Positions 1-12,942 of a stretch of 40,540 bases of DNA are shown piece after piece (position 1 is the stretch's first letter; each line of letters opens with the position of its first letter). The notes below the pieces were generated by a model. That model saw only the letters and a list, made by a program, of their open reading frames with translations. It ran no database searches and was not told the DNA's origin. A program made the translations under genes and the position numbers. The stretch is from Acidimicrobiaceae bacterium (GTDB lineage Bacteria; Actinomycetota; Acidimicrobiia; Acidimicrobiales; RAAP-2): the NCBI GenBank assembly GCA_003132305.1, contig PKXJ01000011.1, forward strand, positions 120,656 to 161,195, written 5' to 3'.

Positions 1-98
1 CTGATCATGAGCGCTCGATGCGACGTACTCTTGTCGCCGGGCACGCGCAATGAACCTCTCAGCTGTCGCGCGTGCGTCACGCGCTCGACGTCGCTCAC
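1..98 (-). CDS. aroA: 5-enolpyruvylshikimate-3-phosphate synthase, N-terminal fragment
   Basis: Reading leftwards from a GTG at 96-98, the 32 visible codons give MSDVERVTHARQLRGSLR and then VPGDKSTSHRALMI. The PGDKS-x-SHRAL stretch is the N-terminal substrate-binding signature of EPSP synthase, which condenses shikimate-3-phosphate with PEP in the shikimate pathway. The GTG overlaps the tyrA stop (GTGA), so the two are translationally coupled. The rest of the gene lies beyond the window edge. It is too short for standard ORF calling, but the motif and position make the call strong. Confidence 0.9.
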   Translation of the reverse strand, partial: MSDVERVTHARQLRGSLRVPGDKSTSHRALMI

Positions 99-1165
99 TC
101 GTGTCCCACCTGAAAGCCCATTTCGACGAGCGCGTGACTGAACGGTTCGGCCTGACGCGCGTCGATCGCCAGCAACAACGTGCCACTCGATCCTTCGATG
201 CCGTGAGCAATCTCGATGTCGTAGATGTTCACGAGCATCTCCGAGGCGGCCATCGTCACCGCGGCCAGCACGCCGGGTTGGTCACTCACCGCGACGCGCA
301 GGTACGCCAGATTCTCAGAGTTAAGGGCCCGTCCGGGAAGTTGGCGTCGCGCCGACGCCGCACTAAGAAGATCGTTGGCCACGGCGTCGTGGTCGTCGTT
401 GTTAAGCGCGGTGCGCAGCGCCGCGAGGCGCGCCTCGAGCGATTCAAGCGATTGGCTGATCGCCACGCGATTCTCAAAGAGCACGTCGGGCCAGATACCC
501 GGATCGCCCGCCGCGACGCGCGTCATGTCACGAAAACCGCCGGCGGCGAGCTGGAGCAGCACGGTGTCTTGTTCCGCGACGCGACTGGCTTCGTTCATGA
601 GAGCTCCGGCCAGCAGGTGCGGCACGTGACTCGCCACGGCGACGAGGCGATCGTGGTCTTCGGCGTCGACGGCCACGACGTTCGCGCCGAGTTCTCGCAA
701 CACGCCGTGCAGCGTGCCGTAGGTTTCGGGCTTGGTGGCCGCGGTGGGCGTGAGCACCCACGTGCAGCCCTGAAAAAGGTCGGCGCGTGCGCCCGCGAGT
801 CCTCGCAACTCCGAACCCGCCATCGGGTGACCGGCGAGAAACCGAGGATCGCTGATGTTACTGGCAATGGCGCCCTTGACGCCCGCGACGTCCGTGACGA
901 TGAGCGACGCGTTGGACGATTCGCGCAGCACTTTATTCGCCGTCGCGGCGACCAATCGGGCCGGCGTCGCGATGACCACCAACGCGTCGTTGTCACTTCG
1001 CTCCGTGCCCTCGACGACGCTCGCACTGAGGGCCGCCTCGACGATAGACGTGTCGAGGTCGGTGCCCGTGACGTGCCAGCCCGCCTCGCCGAGCGCGAGC
1101 GCCACCGACGAGCCGATCAGACCGAGTCCGATCACGTGGGCGTGACGGCTACTCGGGGAGGTCAT
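95..1165 (-). CDS. tyrA: Prephenate dehydrogenase with C-terminal ACT domain
   Basis: This 356-residue protein oxidatively decarboxylates prephenate to 4-hydroxyphenylpyruvate in tyrosine synthesis, using NAD(P). The ATG at 1163-1165 gives MTSPSSRHAHVIGLGLIGSS, a Rossmann GxGxxG placed where the family has it; a longer reading frame upstream only adds residues unlike the family. The middle carries the GHPMAGSE motif typical of the active site. The last about 70 residues (LRVAVSDQPGVLAAV...) form an ACT domain, which normally binds tyrosine for feedback inhibition. It overlaps the 3' end of aroH by 17 bp and couples to aroA through GTGA. Confidence 0.93.
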   Translation of the reverse strand: MTSPSSRHAHVIGLGLIGSSVALALGEAGWHVTGTDLDTSIVEAALSASVVEGTERSDNDALVVIATPARLVAATANKVLRESSNASLIVTDVAGVKGAIASNISDPRFLAGHPMAGSELRGLAGARADLFQGCTWVLTPTAATKPETYGTLHGVLRELGANVVAVDAEDHDRLVAVASHVPHLLAGALMNEASRVAEQDTVLLQLAAGGFRDMTRVAAGDPGIWPDVLFENRVAISQSLESLEARLAALRTALNNDDHDAVANDLLSAASARRQLPGRALNSENLAYLRVAVSDQPGVLAAVTMAASEMLVNIYDIEIAHGIEGSSGTLLLAIDARQAEPFSHALVEMGFQVGHE

Positions 1166-1520
1166 CACGTAGTGAAGAGGTGTTGCGCAGATAGACGTGG
1201 CGAAGTTCGCTGCGCGCCCGCTCGGTGTAGGCGTGTAACAGCACTCGTACCGTGAGCGGCATCGCACCGAGAACGTCGATCTCGCTCGCACAGAGCAGGG
1301 GCACGTCACCGAAACCGATGCCGCGAGCCGCGGTCGCGGGAAAGGACGCGTTGAGGTCGGGCGTCGTGGTAAAGAGCACGCTGATCACGTCGTCGTGCCG
1401 TACGCCGTTGCGCTCCATCATCGCGAGCAGCAGCTCTTGCGTTACTTCGCTGATCTCTTCAGAAGTGTTGGCGGCGCACGTCGACGCGCCGCGCAGGGCT
1501 CGTACGATGGCGGAACTCAT
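1149..1520 (-). CDS. aroH: Chorismate mutase, AroH type
   Basis: This 123-residue protein matches the length of the monofunctional AroH class, which converts chorismate to prephenate, the substrate of TyrA encoded just downstream. Visible family features are VRALRGAST near the N-terminus, the long helix SEEISEVTQELLLAMMERN, FTTTPDLNASFPA and the C-terminal HVYLRNTSSLRDDL. The ATG at 1518-1520 overlaps the rluB stop, so it sits inside the scpA-to-aroA operon. The supply and use of prephenate are thus coupled in one transcript. Confidence 0.92.
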   Translation of the reverse strand: MSSAIVRALRGASTCAANTSEEISEVTQELLLAMMERNGVRHDDVISVLFTTTPDLNASFPATAARGIGFGDVPLLCASEIDVLGAMPLTVRVLLHAYTERARSELRHVYLRNTSSLRDDLPE

Positions 1521-2257
1521 GAAGGCATAGTAGAGGCCAGTTCCTCGGTCATCCCCACGGCCTCCATCAGTCGACGCACTTCGTTGAGCGAAAGTTGACG
1601 GTACGAACCCGGCGACAGCGTCGCGTCCTGGAGGGGACCAATGCGCGTTCGAACGAGCCGAGTGACTTCGTGACCGACCGCCGCGCACATCCGACGCACC
1701 TGACGATTGCGCCCTTCGTGAATGACGATGCGCAAAAGCCCCTCGCTGACACGAGAGACCTGCGCCACGGCGGTGACACCGTCGTCGAGCTCCACGCCCT
1801 CTCTCAGTCGACGTAGGGCGCCGGGCGAGGGGTCACCCTCAACGCGCGCAAGGTACTCCTTGGCAATGCCCGAACTCGGATGGGTCAAGAGGTGGGCCAG
1901 TCGGCCGTCGTTGGTGAGTATGAGGAGGCCTTCGGTGTTCATGTCGAGACGGCCAACGGGAAAGATCCGCACCGTGGACTCCACAAGGTCCAGTACGGTC
2001 GTTCGACCCTGCGGGTCCGAGGCGGTCGTGACGACGCCGTCGGGTTTGTTCAAGAGATAGTAGACCTTGCTCTGCGAGGTGGGCGCAAGCTTCCCGTCCA
2101 CACAGATCATTTGAACCTCGGGATTGACTCGATTGCCCAGTTCGGCGACGCGCCCGTCGATCGTGACTCTTCCCTCGACGATCAAGACCTCACACGCTCG
2201 TCGAGAACCGTAGCCCGCGCGGGCGAGCGTCTTTTGCAAGCGCTCACCCTCATCCAA
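1517..2257 (-). CDS. rluB: 23S rRNA pseudouridine synthase, RluB/RsuA family
   Basis: The 246-residue protein starts with an S4 RNA-binding domain (ERLQKTLARAGYGSRRACE, about residues 4-60). A pseudouridine synthase domain follows, with the GRLDMNTEGLLILTNDG motif holding the catalytic Asp. It isomerises uridine in large-subunit rRNA. It directly abuts scpB, starting one base past the scpB stop region, and overlaps the aroH start by 4 bp. The scpA-scpB-rluB order is a widespread conserved cluster. Which rRNA position it modifies cannot be told from sequence alone. Confidence 0.92.
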   Translation of the reverse strand: MDEGERLQKTLARAGYGSRRACEVLIVEGRVTIDGRVAELGNRVNPEVQMICVDGKLAPTSQSKVYYLLNKPDGVVTTASDPQGRTTVLDLVESTVRIFPVGRLDMNTEGLLILTNDGRLAHLLTHPSSGIAKEYLARVEGDPSPGALRRLREGVELDDGVTAVAQVSRVSEGLLRIVIHEGRNRQVRRMCAAVGHEVTRLVRTRIGPLQDATLSPGSYRQLSLNEVRRLMEAVGMTEELASTMPS

Positions 2258-2845
2258 CTACGACACCTCGTTGACGTCGAACTCACTAGCCATCTCATCA
2301 GCGAGCGCGTTGGCGGTCTCGAGCGGTGGCATGAACTCTTCGATCGGCGGCAGATCATCCAGCGTCGCGAGACCCATTCGATCGAGGAAGAGCTCGGTCG
2401 TGCCGTAGAGAATGGGTTGGCCCGGCCCCGGCGCCCGGCCCAGTTCTTCGATGTAGCCGCGCTGTTCCAGCAGTCGCACCACGCCGTCGACGTTCACGCC
2501 GCGCAGCGCGGTGATCTGGGCCCGCGAGACCGGTTGACGATACGCAATGATCGCCAGTGACTCGAGGGCGGCCGAGCTCAGACGGTGTGAGACGTCGCGA
2601 TTGGCAAACTTCGTGACCCACGGCGCCACGTCGGGCGAGGTCTGCATCACCCAACCGCTGGCGAGCTCGACAAACTGGAAGCCCCGTCGCTCCAAGATGA
2701 ACTCACTACAAAGTTCGCGCAGCGTTGCCACCACGGCCTCCGCGTCGACGTCGGCGACGTCCGCGAGCTCTTCAGCCGAGATCGGTTCGAGCGCCACGGT
2801 CAACATAGCTTCGAGTTTCTGTTCGAGCGAAAGTTCATCCCTCAT
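2258..2845 (-). CDS. scpB: Segregation and condensation protein B
   Basis: This kleisin-interacting subunit of the SMC-ScpA-ScpB condensin complex has 195 residues and two winged-helix domains. The LESLAIIAYRQPVSRAQI stretch followed by RGVNVDGVVRLLEQRGYI is diagnostic of ScpB. I chose the ATG at 2843-2845 (MRDELSLEQKLEAML); a longer frame from 2896 would overlap far into scpA. With this start the overlap with the scpA stop is about 11 bp, which fits translational coupling. Confidence 0.93.
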   Translation of the reverse strand: MRDELSLEQKLEAMLTVALEPISAEELADVADVDAEAVVATLRELCSEFILERRGFQFVELASGWVMQTSPDVAPWVTKFANRDVSHRLSSAALESLAIIAYRQPVSRAQITALRGVNVDGVVRLLEQRGYIEELGRAPGPGQPILYGTTELFLDRMGLATLDDLPPIEEFMPPLETANALADEMASEFDVNEVS

Positions 2846-3611
2846 AGCGGTCAACCTCTCCAATGTCGAGACCGAGCGTCGAGTCGATCCACTCAATCTG
2901 CACGTCGCCGAACGTGGCGCCCTGGCCCAGATCGACGTGTCCTAACTTGCAGAGTTCGAGAAGTGCCAGAAAGTGCACGATAACTTCAATGCGCGTCGTG
3001 AGTCCCTCGATGAGTTGGCGAAAGGAGAGCCGGCCCATGGTGGGCAGACTCTGCGCCAAGGTGGCGACGGTTTCGGCGACGGTAACGGCGTCGACCGTGA
3101 CGTGGTGCAGGCGCACCACCATCACCGGCTTCTCCTCGATACCGCGCAGGTACGCCAGGGCCAGCTGCGCGGACGTCACGCCCGCGAGGAGGTCAGGCGG
3201 CTGCACCTCGAAGCCGTCGTCGACGCCTCGAAGGCGCGCGTAGGCCCGACCGGCGCGTTCAAAGAGCGATACGAAGGCGTCGGCGAGGGCCGCGTACGTA
3301 CGGAGTTCTAACAGCCGAGCCAGGAGAACGTCGCGCTCTTCCCATCCCACGAACTCCTCGTCCAGTTCCCCGCTGTCGCGACCCGGCAGGAGTCGCTGGC
3401 TCTTCATGTCTAAGAGGACGGCGCCGATCAAGAGGAACTCCGAGAGTTCGTCCATCGCCATGGTCGTCGATTCGTCACGCAAGACCGCGACGAAGGCGTC
3501 CACGAGCGGGGCCAGCGGGACGTCGAGAATGTCGACCTCGTGAGTGGATATCAACTGCAGCAGTAGTTCTACGGGGCCGCTGAAGGACGGCGTCGTCACG
3601 ACGAAGGTCAC
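2835..3611 (-). CDS. scpA: Segregation and condensation protein A (kleisin)
   Basis: The 258-residue kleisin bridges SMC heads in chromosome condensation. The N-terminus TPSFSGPVELLLQLISTHEVDI is the conserved ScpA opening (FxGPLDLLLxLI in most members), and LSEFLLIGAVLLDMKSQRLLP follows. The start is GTG at 3609-3611 with no Shine-Dalgarno sequence. A -10-like TAGGGT lies exactly 6 nt upstream, pointing to leaderless transcription. It is first in the operon that continues through scpB, rluB, aroH, tyrA and aroA and is divergent from trpS. Confidence 0.92.
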   Translation of the reverse strand: MTFVVTTPSFSGPVELLLQLISTHEVDILDVPLAPLVDAFVAVLRDESTTMAMDELSEFLLIGAVLLDMKSQRLLPGRDSGELDEEFVGWEERDVLLARLLELRTYAALADAFVSLFERAGRAYARLRGVDDGFEVQPPDLLAGVTSAQLALAYLRGIEEKPVMVVRLHHVTVDAVTVAETVATLAQSLPTMGRLSFRQLIEGLTTRIEVIVHFLALLELCKLGHVDLGQGATFGDVQIEWIDSTLGLDIGEVDRYEG

Positions 3612-3617
3612 TCGCCA

Positions 3618-3623
3618 ACCCTA
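3618..3623 (-). promoter_or_regulatory. -10-like hexamer for scpA operon (leaderless)
   Basis: Read on the minus strand the hexamer is TAGGGT, followed by 6 nt and then the GTG start of scpA. No purine-rich ribosome binding site is present, so transcription probably starts at or next to the start codon. Confidence 0.45.
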
Positions 3624-3651
3624 CTTGGTGACTTCGTGCGAGCCCCTCACC

Positions 3652-3657
3652 TACGAT
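3652..3657 (+). promoter_or_regulatory. -10-like hexamer for trpS (leaderless)
   Basis: TACGAT lies 6 nt before the trpS ATG and no Shine-Dalgarno sequence is visible. It mirrors the divergent scpA promoter within a 52-bp shared intergenic region. Confidence 0.45.
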
Positions 3658-3663
3658 TAAGCG

Positions 3664-4641
3664 ATGAGGATACTTTCGGGAGTACAACCTTCAGGTTCGA
3701 TGCACCTCGGTAACTACCTCGGCGCGTTACGTCAGTGGGTTGACGCGCAGAGCCCCGACGCCTTCTACTGCGTGGTTGACCTTCACGCCCTGACGCTGCA
3801 GATCTCGCCCGAGGCCCTGCGCGACCAGACAACCGACCTCCTCGCCACCTTGATCGCGTCGGGACTCGATCCCGAGGTCTGCACCATCTTCATTCAAAGC
3901 CACGTCCCCTACCACGCCCAGTTGAACTGGCTCTTGGAGTGTGTCACGACCTACGGAGAGCTCTCGCGCATGACCGCCTTTAAGGAGAAGTCCCAGCGCC
4001 AAGAGGGGTATCGCGTGGGTCTGTTGACCTATCCCGTCTTGCAAGCCGCGGACATCTTGCTCTACGACACCGAAGAAGTGCCCGTCGGCGACGATCAGCG
4101 TCAACATCTGGAACTAGCGCGCACCATCGCCGAACGATTCAATAATCGCTTTGGCGAGACCTTCCGGGTGCCCGTGAGTACGCATCCAAAAGTCGCCGCG
4201 CGCGTGATGGACCTCCAAGAGCCCACGAGAAAGATGAGTAAATCCATCTCGAGTCCCCTGGGCAACCTTCACATGTTCGATACGCCCGAGGTCATTCGAA
4301 AGAAGATAGCCAAAGCCGTCACCGACACCGACGGCGAGCTTCGCTTTGACTGGGAGAATAAGCCCGGACTCTCGAACCTGCTCGAGATCTACTCGAGCCT
4401 GAGTGACGAGACACCCCAGCAGGTCGCTGGTCGCTACACGAGGTACGGCGAACTGAAGACCGACCTTTCCGAACTCGTCATCGCCACCTTCGCGCCGATG
4501 AAGGAGCGCTACGACGAACTGCTGCGAGCACCTGATGACTTGTACAAGATCGCCGCGGACGGCGCGCTCAAGGCCTCCGCGGCCGCGGGCGGCGTCTATC
4601 GACGCGCGGCCCAGGCCATGGGCCTTACTTCAACAGGTTGA
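3664..4641 (+). CDS. trpS: Tryptophanyl-tRNA synthetase
   Basis: The 325-residue class I aminoacyl-tRNA synthetase charges tRNA-Trp. The N-terminus MRILSGVQPSGSMHLGNYLG contains the HIGH-type motif (HLGN), and KMSKS is seen at about residue 190, so both ATP-binding signatures are intact. Length and order match bacterial TrpRS. It is the only plus-strand gene among the left housekeeping genes. Its 3' end overlaps the convergent M50 protease gene by 17 bp. Confidence 0.97.
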   Translation: MRILSGVQPSGSMHLGNYLGALRQWVDAQSPDAFYCVVDLHALTLQISPEALRDQTTDLLATLIASGLDPEVCTIFIQSHVPYHAQLNWLLECVTTYGELSRMTAFKEKSQRQEGYRVGLLTYPVLQAADILLYDTEEVPVGDDQRQHLELARTIAERFNNRFGETFRVPVSTHPKVAARVMDLQEPTRKMSKSISSPLGNLHMFDTPEVIRKKIAKAVTDTDGELRFDWENKPGLSNLLEIYSSLSDETPQQVAGRYTRYGELKTDLSELVIATFAPMKERYDELLRAPDDLYKIAADGALKASAAAGGVYRRAAQAMGLTSTG

Positions 4642-5242
4642 ACCACCAGTTTTCCAAGTTCGGTAGGAAGTTCGTGCCGATGTGCAAGAACGAGTAGTCG
4701 AGGATGATGAACACGAAGAAGAACGGCAACGCTCGTTGGCGAAAGTGGTAGTACCGCGGCAAGTGTCGCATGGGAATAAATCGCTCGATAATGGCCGAAC
4801 CGTCGAGTGGCGGAATGGGCAGCAAATTAAAGGCCGCCAGGACGAGATTCACCAGGCCCAGTGCTTCGCCAACATTGAACTCACCTTGACTTAACGACAC
4901 GTGAATCGCGTACTCACAGATCGCGAAGCCGACAGCCGAGAGCACGATGTTGACCGCCGGACCGGCGAGCGCCATCCAGAGCACTTGCTTTCGAGGGTTC
5001 CGCATGCGTCCGGGGTTTACCGGCACTGGCTTCGCGTAGCCAAAGGCCGGCAGTCCCGAAAATATCAGCAGAGCCGGCATGATGATCGTGCCAAAGGGAT
5101 CGATGTGTCGAAGTGGATTGAGCGTCAAGCGGTGCTGTTCCTTGGCGGTCGGGTCGCCGAAGAAGTTGGCGACCCAGCCGTGCGCCACCTCGTGCAGCAC
5201 GACCGAGGGAATCAAGCAGACGAAGTAGAGCCAATAAGACAT
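4625..5242 (-). CDS. Site-2 protease family (M50) zinc metalloprotease
   Basis: This 205-residue integral membrane protein has HEVAH at residues 17-21 (the zinc HExxH) inside its first membrane segment. A second conserved motif, NLLPIPPLDGS, lies near residue 140 and supplies the third ligand Asp. Family members cleave substrates within the membrane. This short form without a PDZ domain is common in actinomycetes and its substrate is unknown. It is convergent with trpS and lies 14 bp after xerD in the direction of transcription. Confidence 0.9.
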   Translation of the reverse strand: MSYWLYFVCLIPSVVLHEVAHGWVANFFGDPTAKEQHRLTLNPLRHIDPFGTIIMPALLIFSGLPAFGYAKPVPVNPGRMRNPRKQVLWMALAGPAVNIVLSAVGFAICEYAIHVSLSQGEFNVGEALGLVNLVLAAFNLLPIPPLDGSAIIERFIPMRHLPRYYHFRQRALPFFFVFIILDYSFLHIGTNFLPNLENWWFNLLK

Positions 5243-5255
5243 GGTGAACTACCTC

Positions 5256-6147
5256 TTAGTCGTGGGCTCGAGGGTGAGCGTGTTCGTACTCGCGCTGCAG
5301 GGTCGTGATGGATACTGCCGTGTAGAGCTGAGTGGTGGCAATAGACGCGTGCCCCAACAGTTCTTGCACCACTCTAATATCCGCGCCATGAGCGAGCATG
5401 TGCGTGGCGCAACTGTGGCGAAACACGTGCGCGCTGATTCGAGTTCGGTCGATACCCACCTCGAGCGCCCGTTTATGAATAACAACGTCGACTCCTTGAC
5501 GCGACAACGACCCCCCGCGCGCGTTCACGAACACTTTTGAACTCTTCTTCGCCGCGAGCAGCGACGCTCGCCCGCCGGGGCCCAGGTAGTCCTCGAGGGA
5601 GCGCTTCAGCGTCGCGCCGAGCGGTACCAAGCGCTGCTTCGCCCCCTTACCCTGCAAGAGCACGAGTTCCTCATCAAAGTCAAGATCCTCGAGCGCGAGA
5701 CCGACCACTTCACTCACCCGAGCGCCCGTGCCGTACAAGAGTTCCAACAGCGCCCGGTCACGAAAGTCAATCGGCGTCGTTGACGGGATCGAGTCCAAGA
5801 GTCGCACGATCTCTTCTTCCCCCAAAGGCTTGGGCAGCGTCCGGCCCCGACGACCACCCTTCAATCGGACGCTCGGGTCAATGACGAGGTGTCCTTCGTC
5901 CACGAGGTAGGCGAAGAAACCCCGTACCGAGGCCACGGCGCGCGCGATCGTACTCGGCGCGCGCTTCGTTTTTCGTAGATCGTTGAAGTAACGTTCGAGA
6001 TCCTCTTCACGCATTGCGTCCAGCGCGACATTGATCTCGGTCATCCACTTCTCTAGTGCATCGAGGTCGCGGCGGTACGCTTCAATGGTCGCGCGACTTC
6101 GACCCTTTTCTATCGTGAGCCACTGCAGGTACTCCTTCAGGAGGGTT

Positions 6148-6161
<14 letters not shown>
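5256..6161 (-). CDS. xerD: Tyrosine recombinase XerD
   Basis: The 301-residue recombinase resolves chromosome dimers at dif together with XerC and FtsK. The N-terminal SAM-like domain starts FETLLKEYLQWLTIEKGRS. The catalytic domain shows the first Arg in GTGARVSEVVGL, then SAHVFRHSCATHMLAHGAD (H-x-x-R), LLGHAS and the nucleophile Tyr in TTQLYT. I chose the TTG at 6159-6161, which overlaps the Nudix stop by 14 bp and gives the usual length; the longer frame adds Arg-rich residues unlike the family. Linkage to recN and pyrG is typical of actinomycetes, so this is a housekeeping Xer and not an integron integrase. Confidence 0.92.
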
Positions 6162-9988
<3,827 letters not shown>

Positions 9989-9996
<8 letters not shown>

Positions 9997-10798
9997 GGCC
10001 TTCTCGAAGGCTACGACGAAGCCGCGTGGCGAGATCGAAGCTGCGCGTGGCGACGACGCGCACCGGAGTCGGGCTTTGGCGCACGTCGACGTACTGACCG
10101 GGATCTAAGGAGCCAATCGCTCGTCCGTCGGCGACCAGCGTGGCGGGCTTATCGTCGACCAAGAGTCGAATCACTCGGTCATCGGGAACGACAATGGACC
10201 GGTCGATCGTAAAGTGTGGCGCGATCGGCGTAAGAATCAGTATCGATAGTGACGCGTCCACCACCGGTCCCCCGGCAGAGAAGTTGTAGCCCGTACTACC
10301 GGTGGGTGTCGCGACCATGACACCGTCGGCCGAGTAGGTCAAGTACTCCTCTTCGTCCACGAACGTCTTGACGGTGACCATATGACCGGCGCTCGCGCGT
10401 GCCACCACGACCTCATTGAGCGCGAACTCCTCAAGCCCCGTCGTCGAGTTAGTGATCTGGAGGGCCAGACGTTCCGAGACCAACTCGCTCTCGAGGGCTC
10501 CCCTGACGTTCTCCACGATGTCGCCCGACGGCACGTTTAAGAGAAAACCCAACTTTCCCAAATTGACGGCGACGATCCGCGCGCCCGCGTCGTGCGCCAA
10601 CCGGGCCGCCTTCAAGAAGGTGCCGTCGCCGCCGAGACTGACGACCAGTGTCGAAGGATCCAGGGCAGCGGTGTCGGTCGCGTCCAGCAAGTGAAGCGAC
10701 GAGCTAATGCCTTCTAGCGCTAGTCGTTCACCGACTTCGCGGGCGAGTTCGACCGCGTCGCGGCGATTGCTAAAGGCGGTAAACAGCAGCTGGGACAC
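9989..10798 (-). CDS. nadK: NAD kinase
   Basis: The 269-residue enzyme phosphorylates NAD to NADP. The catalytic GGDGTFLKAAR motif is near residue 70, followed by VNLGKLGFL, the NEVVVAR stretch and TPTGSTGYNFSAGGP. The GTG start at 10796-10798 has a GAGGAG ribosome binding site just upstream. A longer in-frame start at 10849 lacks family-like sequence. It appears to be the first gene of the nadK-recN-pyrG-nudix-xerD transcript. Confidence 0.94.
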
Positions 10799-11044
10799 GT
10801 GACTCCTCGCCTCAATGGTAGTAACAATGGTCGAGCGATCCGGCCACAAGAAGGGTTCAATGGCGTCGTTTTCCAGAGGCGGGGACGCAACGAACCGGTC
10901 TCGTCATCGAACACTGACAACTGTCACGAAAGCTCGCATCGCAAAATTAATTGGACGGGCCTTTTTTCGCGTTCTAGTCACAAGAGTGAAGGACGTGACC
11001 GTACAGTCGCCATTCATGTCTTCGCTTCGCACGCTTAAGGAGCG

Positions 11045-11326
11045 TTGGTACCCGGCGCCACAGGCTACAAGGTGTACGTCAGTGCCACAGTCAATGGTGT
11101 TTTCGCCGCCGCCGCTACGCAGCCCGTTTTCCCCGCGTTGAGCGTCACTGAAACGTATGTGGCTGCTTCCAACGGCAGCAAGTTCTACCCACTGGAAGCG
11201 AAGTCGGCCCATTCGGCCTTTCCCGGCATCATTATCACCAACGCCCGTCAGGCGTCCGTGGGCGCCACCACCGGTGGATTCCTGACAATGGTCAGTTCCG
11301 GAACCCTCTGTGTCGCCACACCGTGA
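11045..11326 (+). CDS. Small hypothetical protein, possible fragment of a secreted repeat protein
   Basis: A 93-residue frame opens with TTG right after an AAGGAG-like stretch that sits very close to it. It reads VPGATGYKVYVSATVNGVFA, reminiscent of one strand pair of a fibronectin type III-like domain, then Ala/Thr/Val-rich sequence. There is no signal peptide and no recognisable partner. It may be the surviving end of a larger cell-surface gene rather than an intact gene. I do not recognise a function. Confidence 0.3.
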   Translation: MVPGATGYKVYVSATVNGVFAAAATQPVFPALSVTETYVAASNGSKFYPLEAKSAHSAFPGIIITNARQASVGATTGGFLTMVSSGTLCVATP

Positions 11327-11521
11327 ATTAGTAGAGACAACTACACCTCATCTGATCAAGATTTGGCCTTAATACCGCCGGTGTCCGATTACGAGCCGGC
11401 GGCGATGGGCGCTAACGCGACGAGAAACTGACGCTTTCCATTTGGGCGACGACGATCTAACTTTTGCATCGAAGCAGATGGATAATCTGAGGGTAACCGC
11501 ATTGAAAAAGGACGGCTCACT

Positions 11522-11968
11522 GTGAGCAACAAGGAACCAACTAGGGAGAACGCGGCCAGCGCGGCCAATGCCTGGAACGCAACGATCATTGAAGAGTTTC
11601 GCGCCAACGAGGGAAAGGTAGGCGGGCCGTTCGAGGGCGCCCCCGTACTGCTCCTGGGCACGACGGGTGCACGGACCCGTACTCATCGAACCAACCCGAT
11701 GATGTTCTTACAAGTGGACGGCAAGATCTACGTCTTCGCCTCCAAGGCGGGAGCGGACACGAACCCCGACTGGTTTCACAACCTCGTCGCCGATTCTGGC
11801 GTGACCGTAGAGATTGGTTTGGAGAAGTTCGAAGCTACGGCGAAACCGGTGGTGGGAGAAGAGCGCGAGCGAATCTACGCCATGCAGGCCGAACGTTACC
11901 CAGGGTTCGCCGAGTACCAAGAAAAAACCACCCGCACGATTCCGGTGGTGGAGTTGATTCGCGTTTAA
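11522..11968 (+). CDS. Nitroreductase/deazaflavin (F420)-dependent oxidoreductase, DDN family
   Basis: This 148-residue split-barrel protein resembles the actinobacterial DDN family that uses reduced F420 to act on quinones and other electrophiles. Visible features are PVLLLGTTGARTRTHRTNPM, a basic patch typical of the cofactor phosphate site, GKIYVFASKAGADTNPDWFHNL, and a C-terminal RTIPVVELIRV. The GTG start is preceded by AAAAAGGACGG, a reasonable ribosome binding site. It is monocistronic with no F420 genes adjacent. The presence of this family supports an actinomycete host. Confidence 0.85.
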   Translation: MSNKEPTRENAASAANAWNATIIEEFRANEGKVGGPFEGAPVLLLGTTGARTRTHRTNPMMFLQVDGKIYVFASKAGADTNPDWFHNLVADSGVTVEIGLEKFEATAKPVVGEERERIYAMQAERYPGFAEYQEKTTRTIPVVELIRV

Positions 11969-12352
11969 CGGCTGTGGACCGGACATTGTCGCCAGACACG
12001 CAGCACCGCAAGGCGATTTGAACCCAAGGCACGGAGCTAGTCCCCAATGAGCCAACCGACCGCAACTTCGGCGGCCCGCAGCCGGCAAGTGAGAAGTCAA
12101 CTTGACTGGCGACTGGCGAGGGCGAAACTAGTTGGCCCCAAGGGACACCCGAACCCGCTTCGTTTCTTCGTGCGGTGAGGAGACGCTAAAGATCACTCAC
12201 GTTGGACCGGGGCCAATAACGCCACCGACGTACCCGGTGTAGCTCGCTCCGCACACCGGCACTCGCACCCGGCTTCGCGACGCCCACCATCGCTCGGTCT
12301 ATCGACACGTGACAACAACACGTCGGCGTTGTTCTGCACTCCCAGGTGTCGC
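11969..12352. other. Gene-free interval
   Basis: Between two convergent genes I see no credible coding frame. A short stretch near 12014-12060 superficially resembles the complement of a tRNA T arm but does not fold as one. Confidence 0.5.
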
Positions 12353-12898
12353 CTACGTCGAGGTCAGTTCGATCAACTTACTCACGGTGTTCCAGTTTCG
12401 CACGGTGGTCGGAATCTTGAGTTGACGATCTAAGTAACTTGGAAGTTTCGACTGACCCATCCCGGTGGGCAGATAGAGGTACGTCTCGGCGCCCACGATC
12501 GCGAATCTTTCCGCGCCAAAGCGCTCGTGATCAAGCGCATCCACTATCGCCGCGGAGGGCTTCTGCGCCATGAAGCCAACGTACACGCGAGCTTCTTCGT
12601 CAATCGCAAAGGGATTGTGCTTAAGGACGGTTCCGATTTCACTCGACGTGCGAAGCACGACATGAGTCGAAATCGCAAATCTCTCGACAATCGCCGCTTC
12701 GAGAAACGACGATTTGGGTTTCTGCTTGCTCTTAAATATCACGTTGCCGCTCTGGATGAAGGTTCGCACGTCGCTGAATCCAAGGCTTTCAAAGAGCCCA
12801 CGAAGTTCCACCATGGGCATTGTGTTCTTGCCCCCGACGTTGACCCCACGCAAAAGGCCAACGTAGACGGGAGCCTCGGTGCGCACTTGTCTCGCCAT
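12353..12898 (-). CDS. DUF1697 domain-containing protein
   Basis: The 181-residue protein opens YVGLLRGVNVGGKNTMPM, followed by LRGLFESLGFSDVRTFIQSG and NVIFKS. This is the diagnostic N-terminal signature of the DUF1697 family, whose function is unknown. The C-terminus YLDRQLKIPTTVRNWNTVSK also fits. I use the ATG at 12896-12898; an upstream start near 12946 would add 16 residues. No partner is evident; the next gene upstream in the same direction is the DUF3048 protein, 44 bp away. Confidence 0.85.
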   Translation of the reverse strand: MARQVRTEAPVYVGLLRGVNVGGKNTMPMVELRGLFESLGFSDVRTFIQSGNVIFKSKQKPKSSFLEAAIVERFAISTHVVLRTSSEIGTVLKHNPFAIDEEARVYVGFMAQKPSAAIVDALDHERFGAERFAIVGAETYLYLPTGMGQSKLPSYLDRQLKIPTTVRNWNTVSKLIELTST

Positions 12899-12942
12899 GA
12901 CTCCGTAGCGTAAGCCGAACCCGCCCGCCCGTACTGGTTCGC

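Noticed and set aside
50-1255. Long plus-strand frame opposite tyrA
   Set aside because: An antisense shadow caused by high G+C codon use; tyrA has clear motifs on the other strand.
12014-12060. tRNA gene on the minus strand
   Set aside because: A GGGTTCAAATC-like stretch exists but the stem does not pair and no cloverleaf can be drawn.
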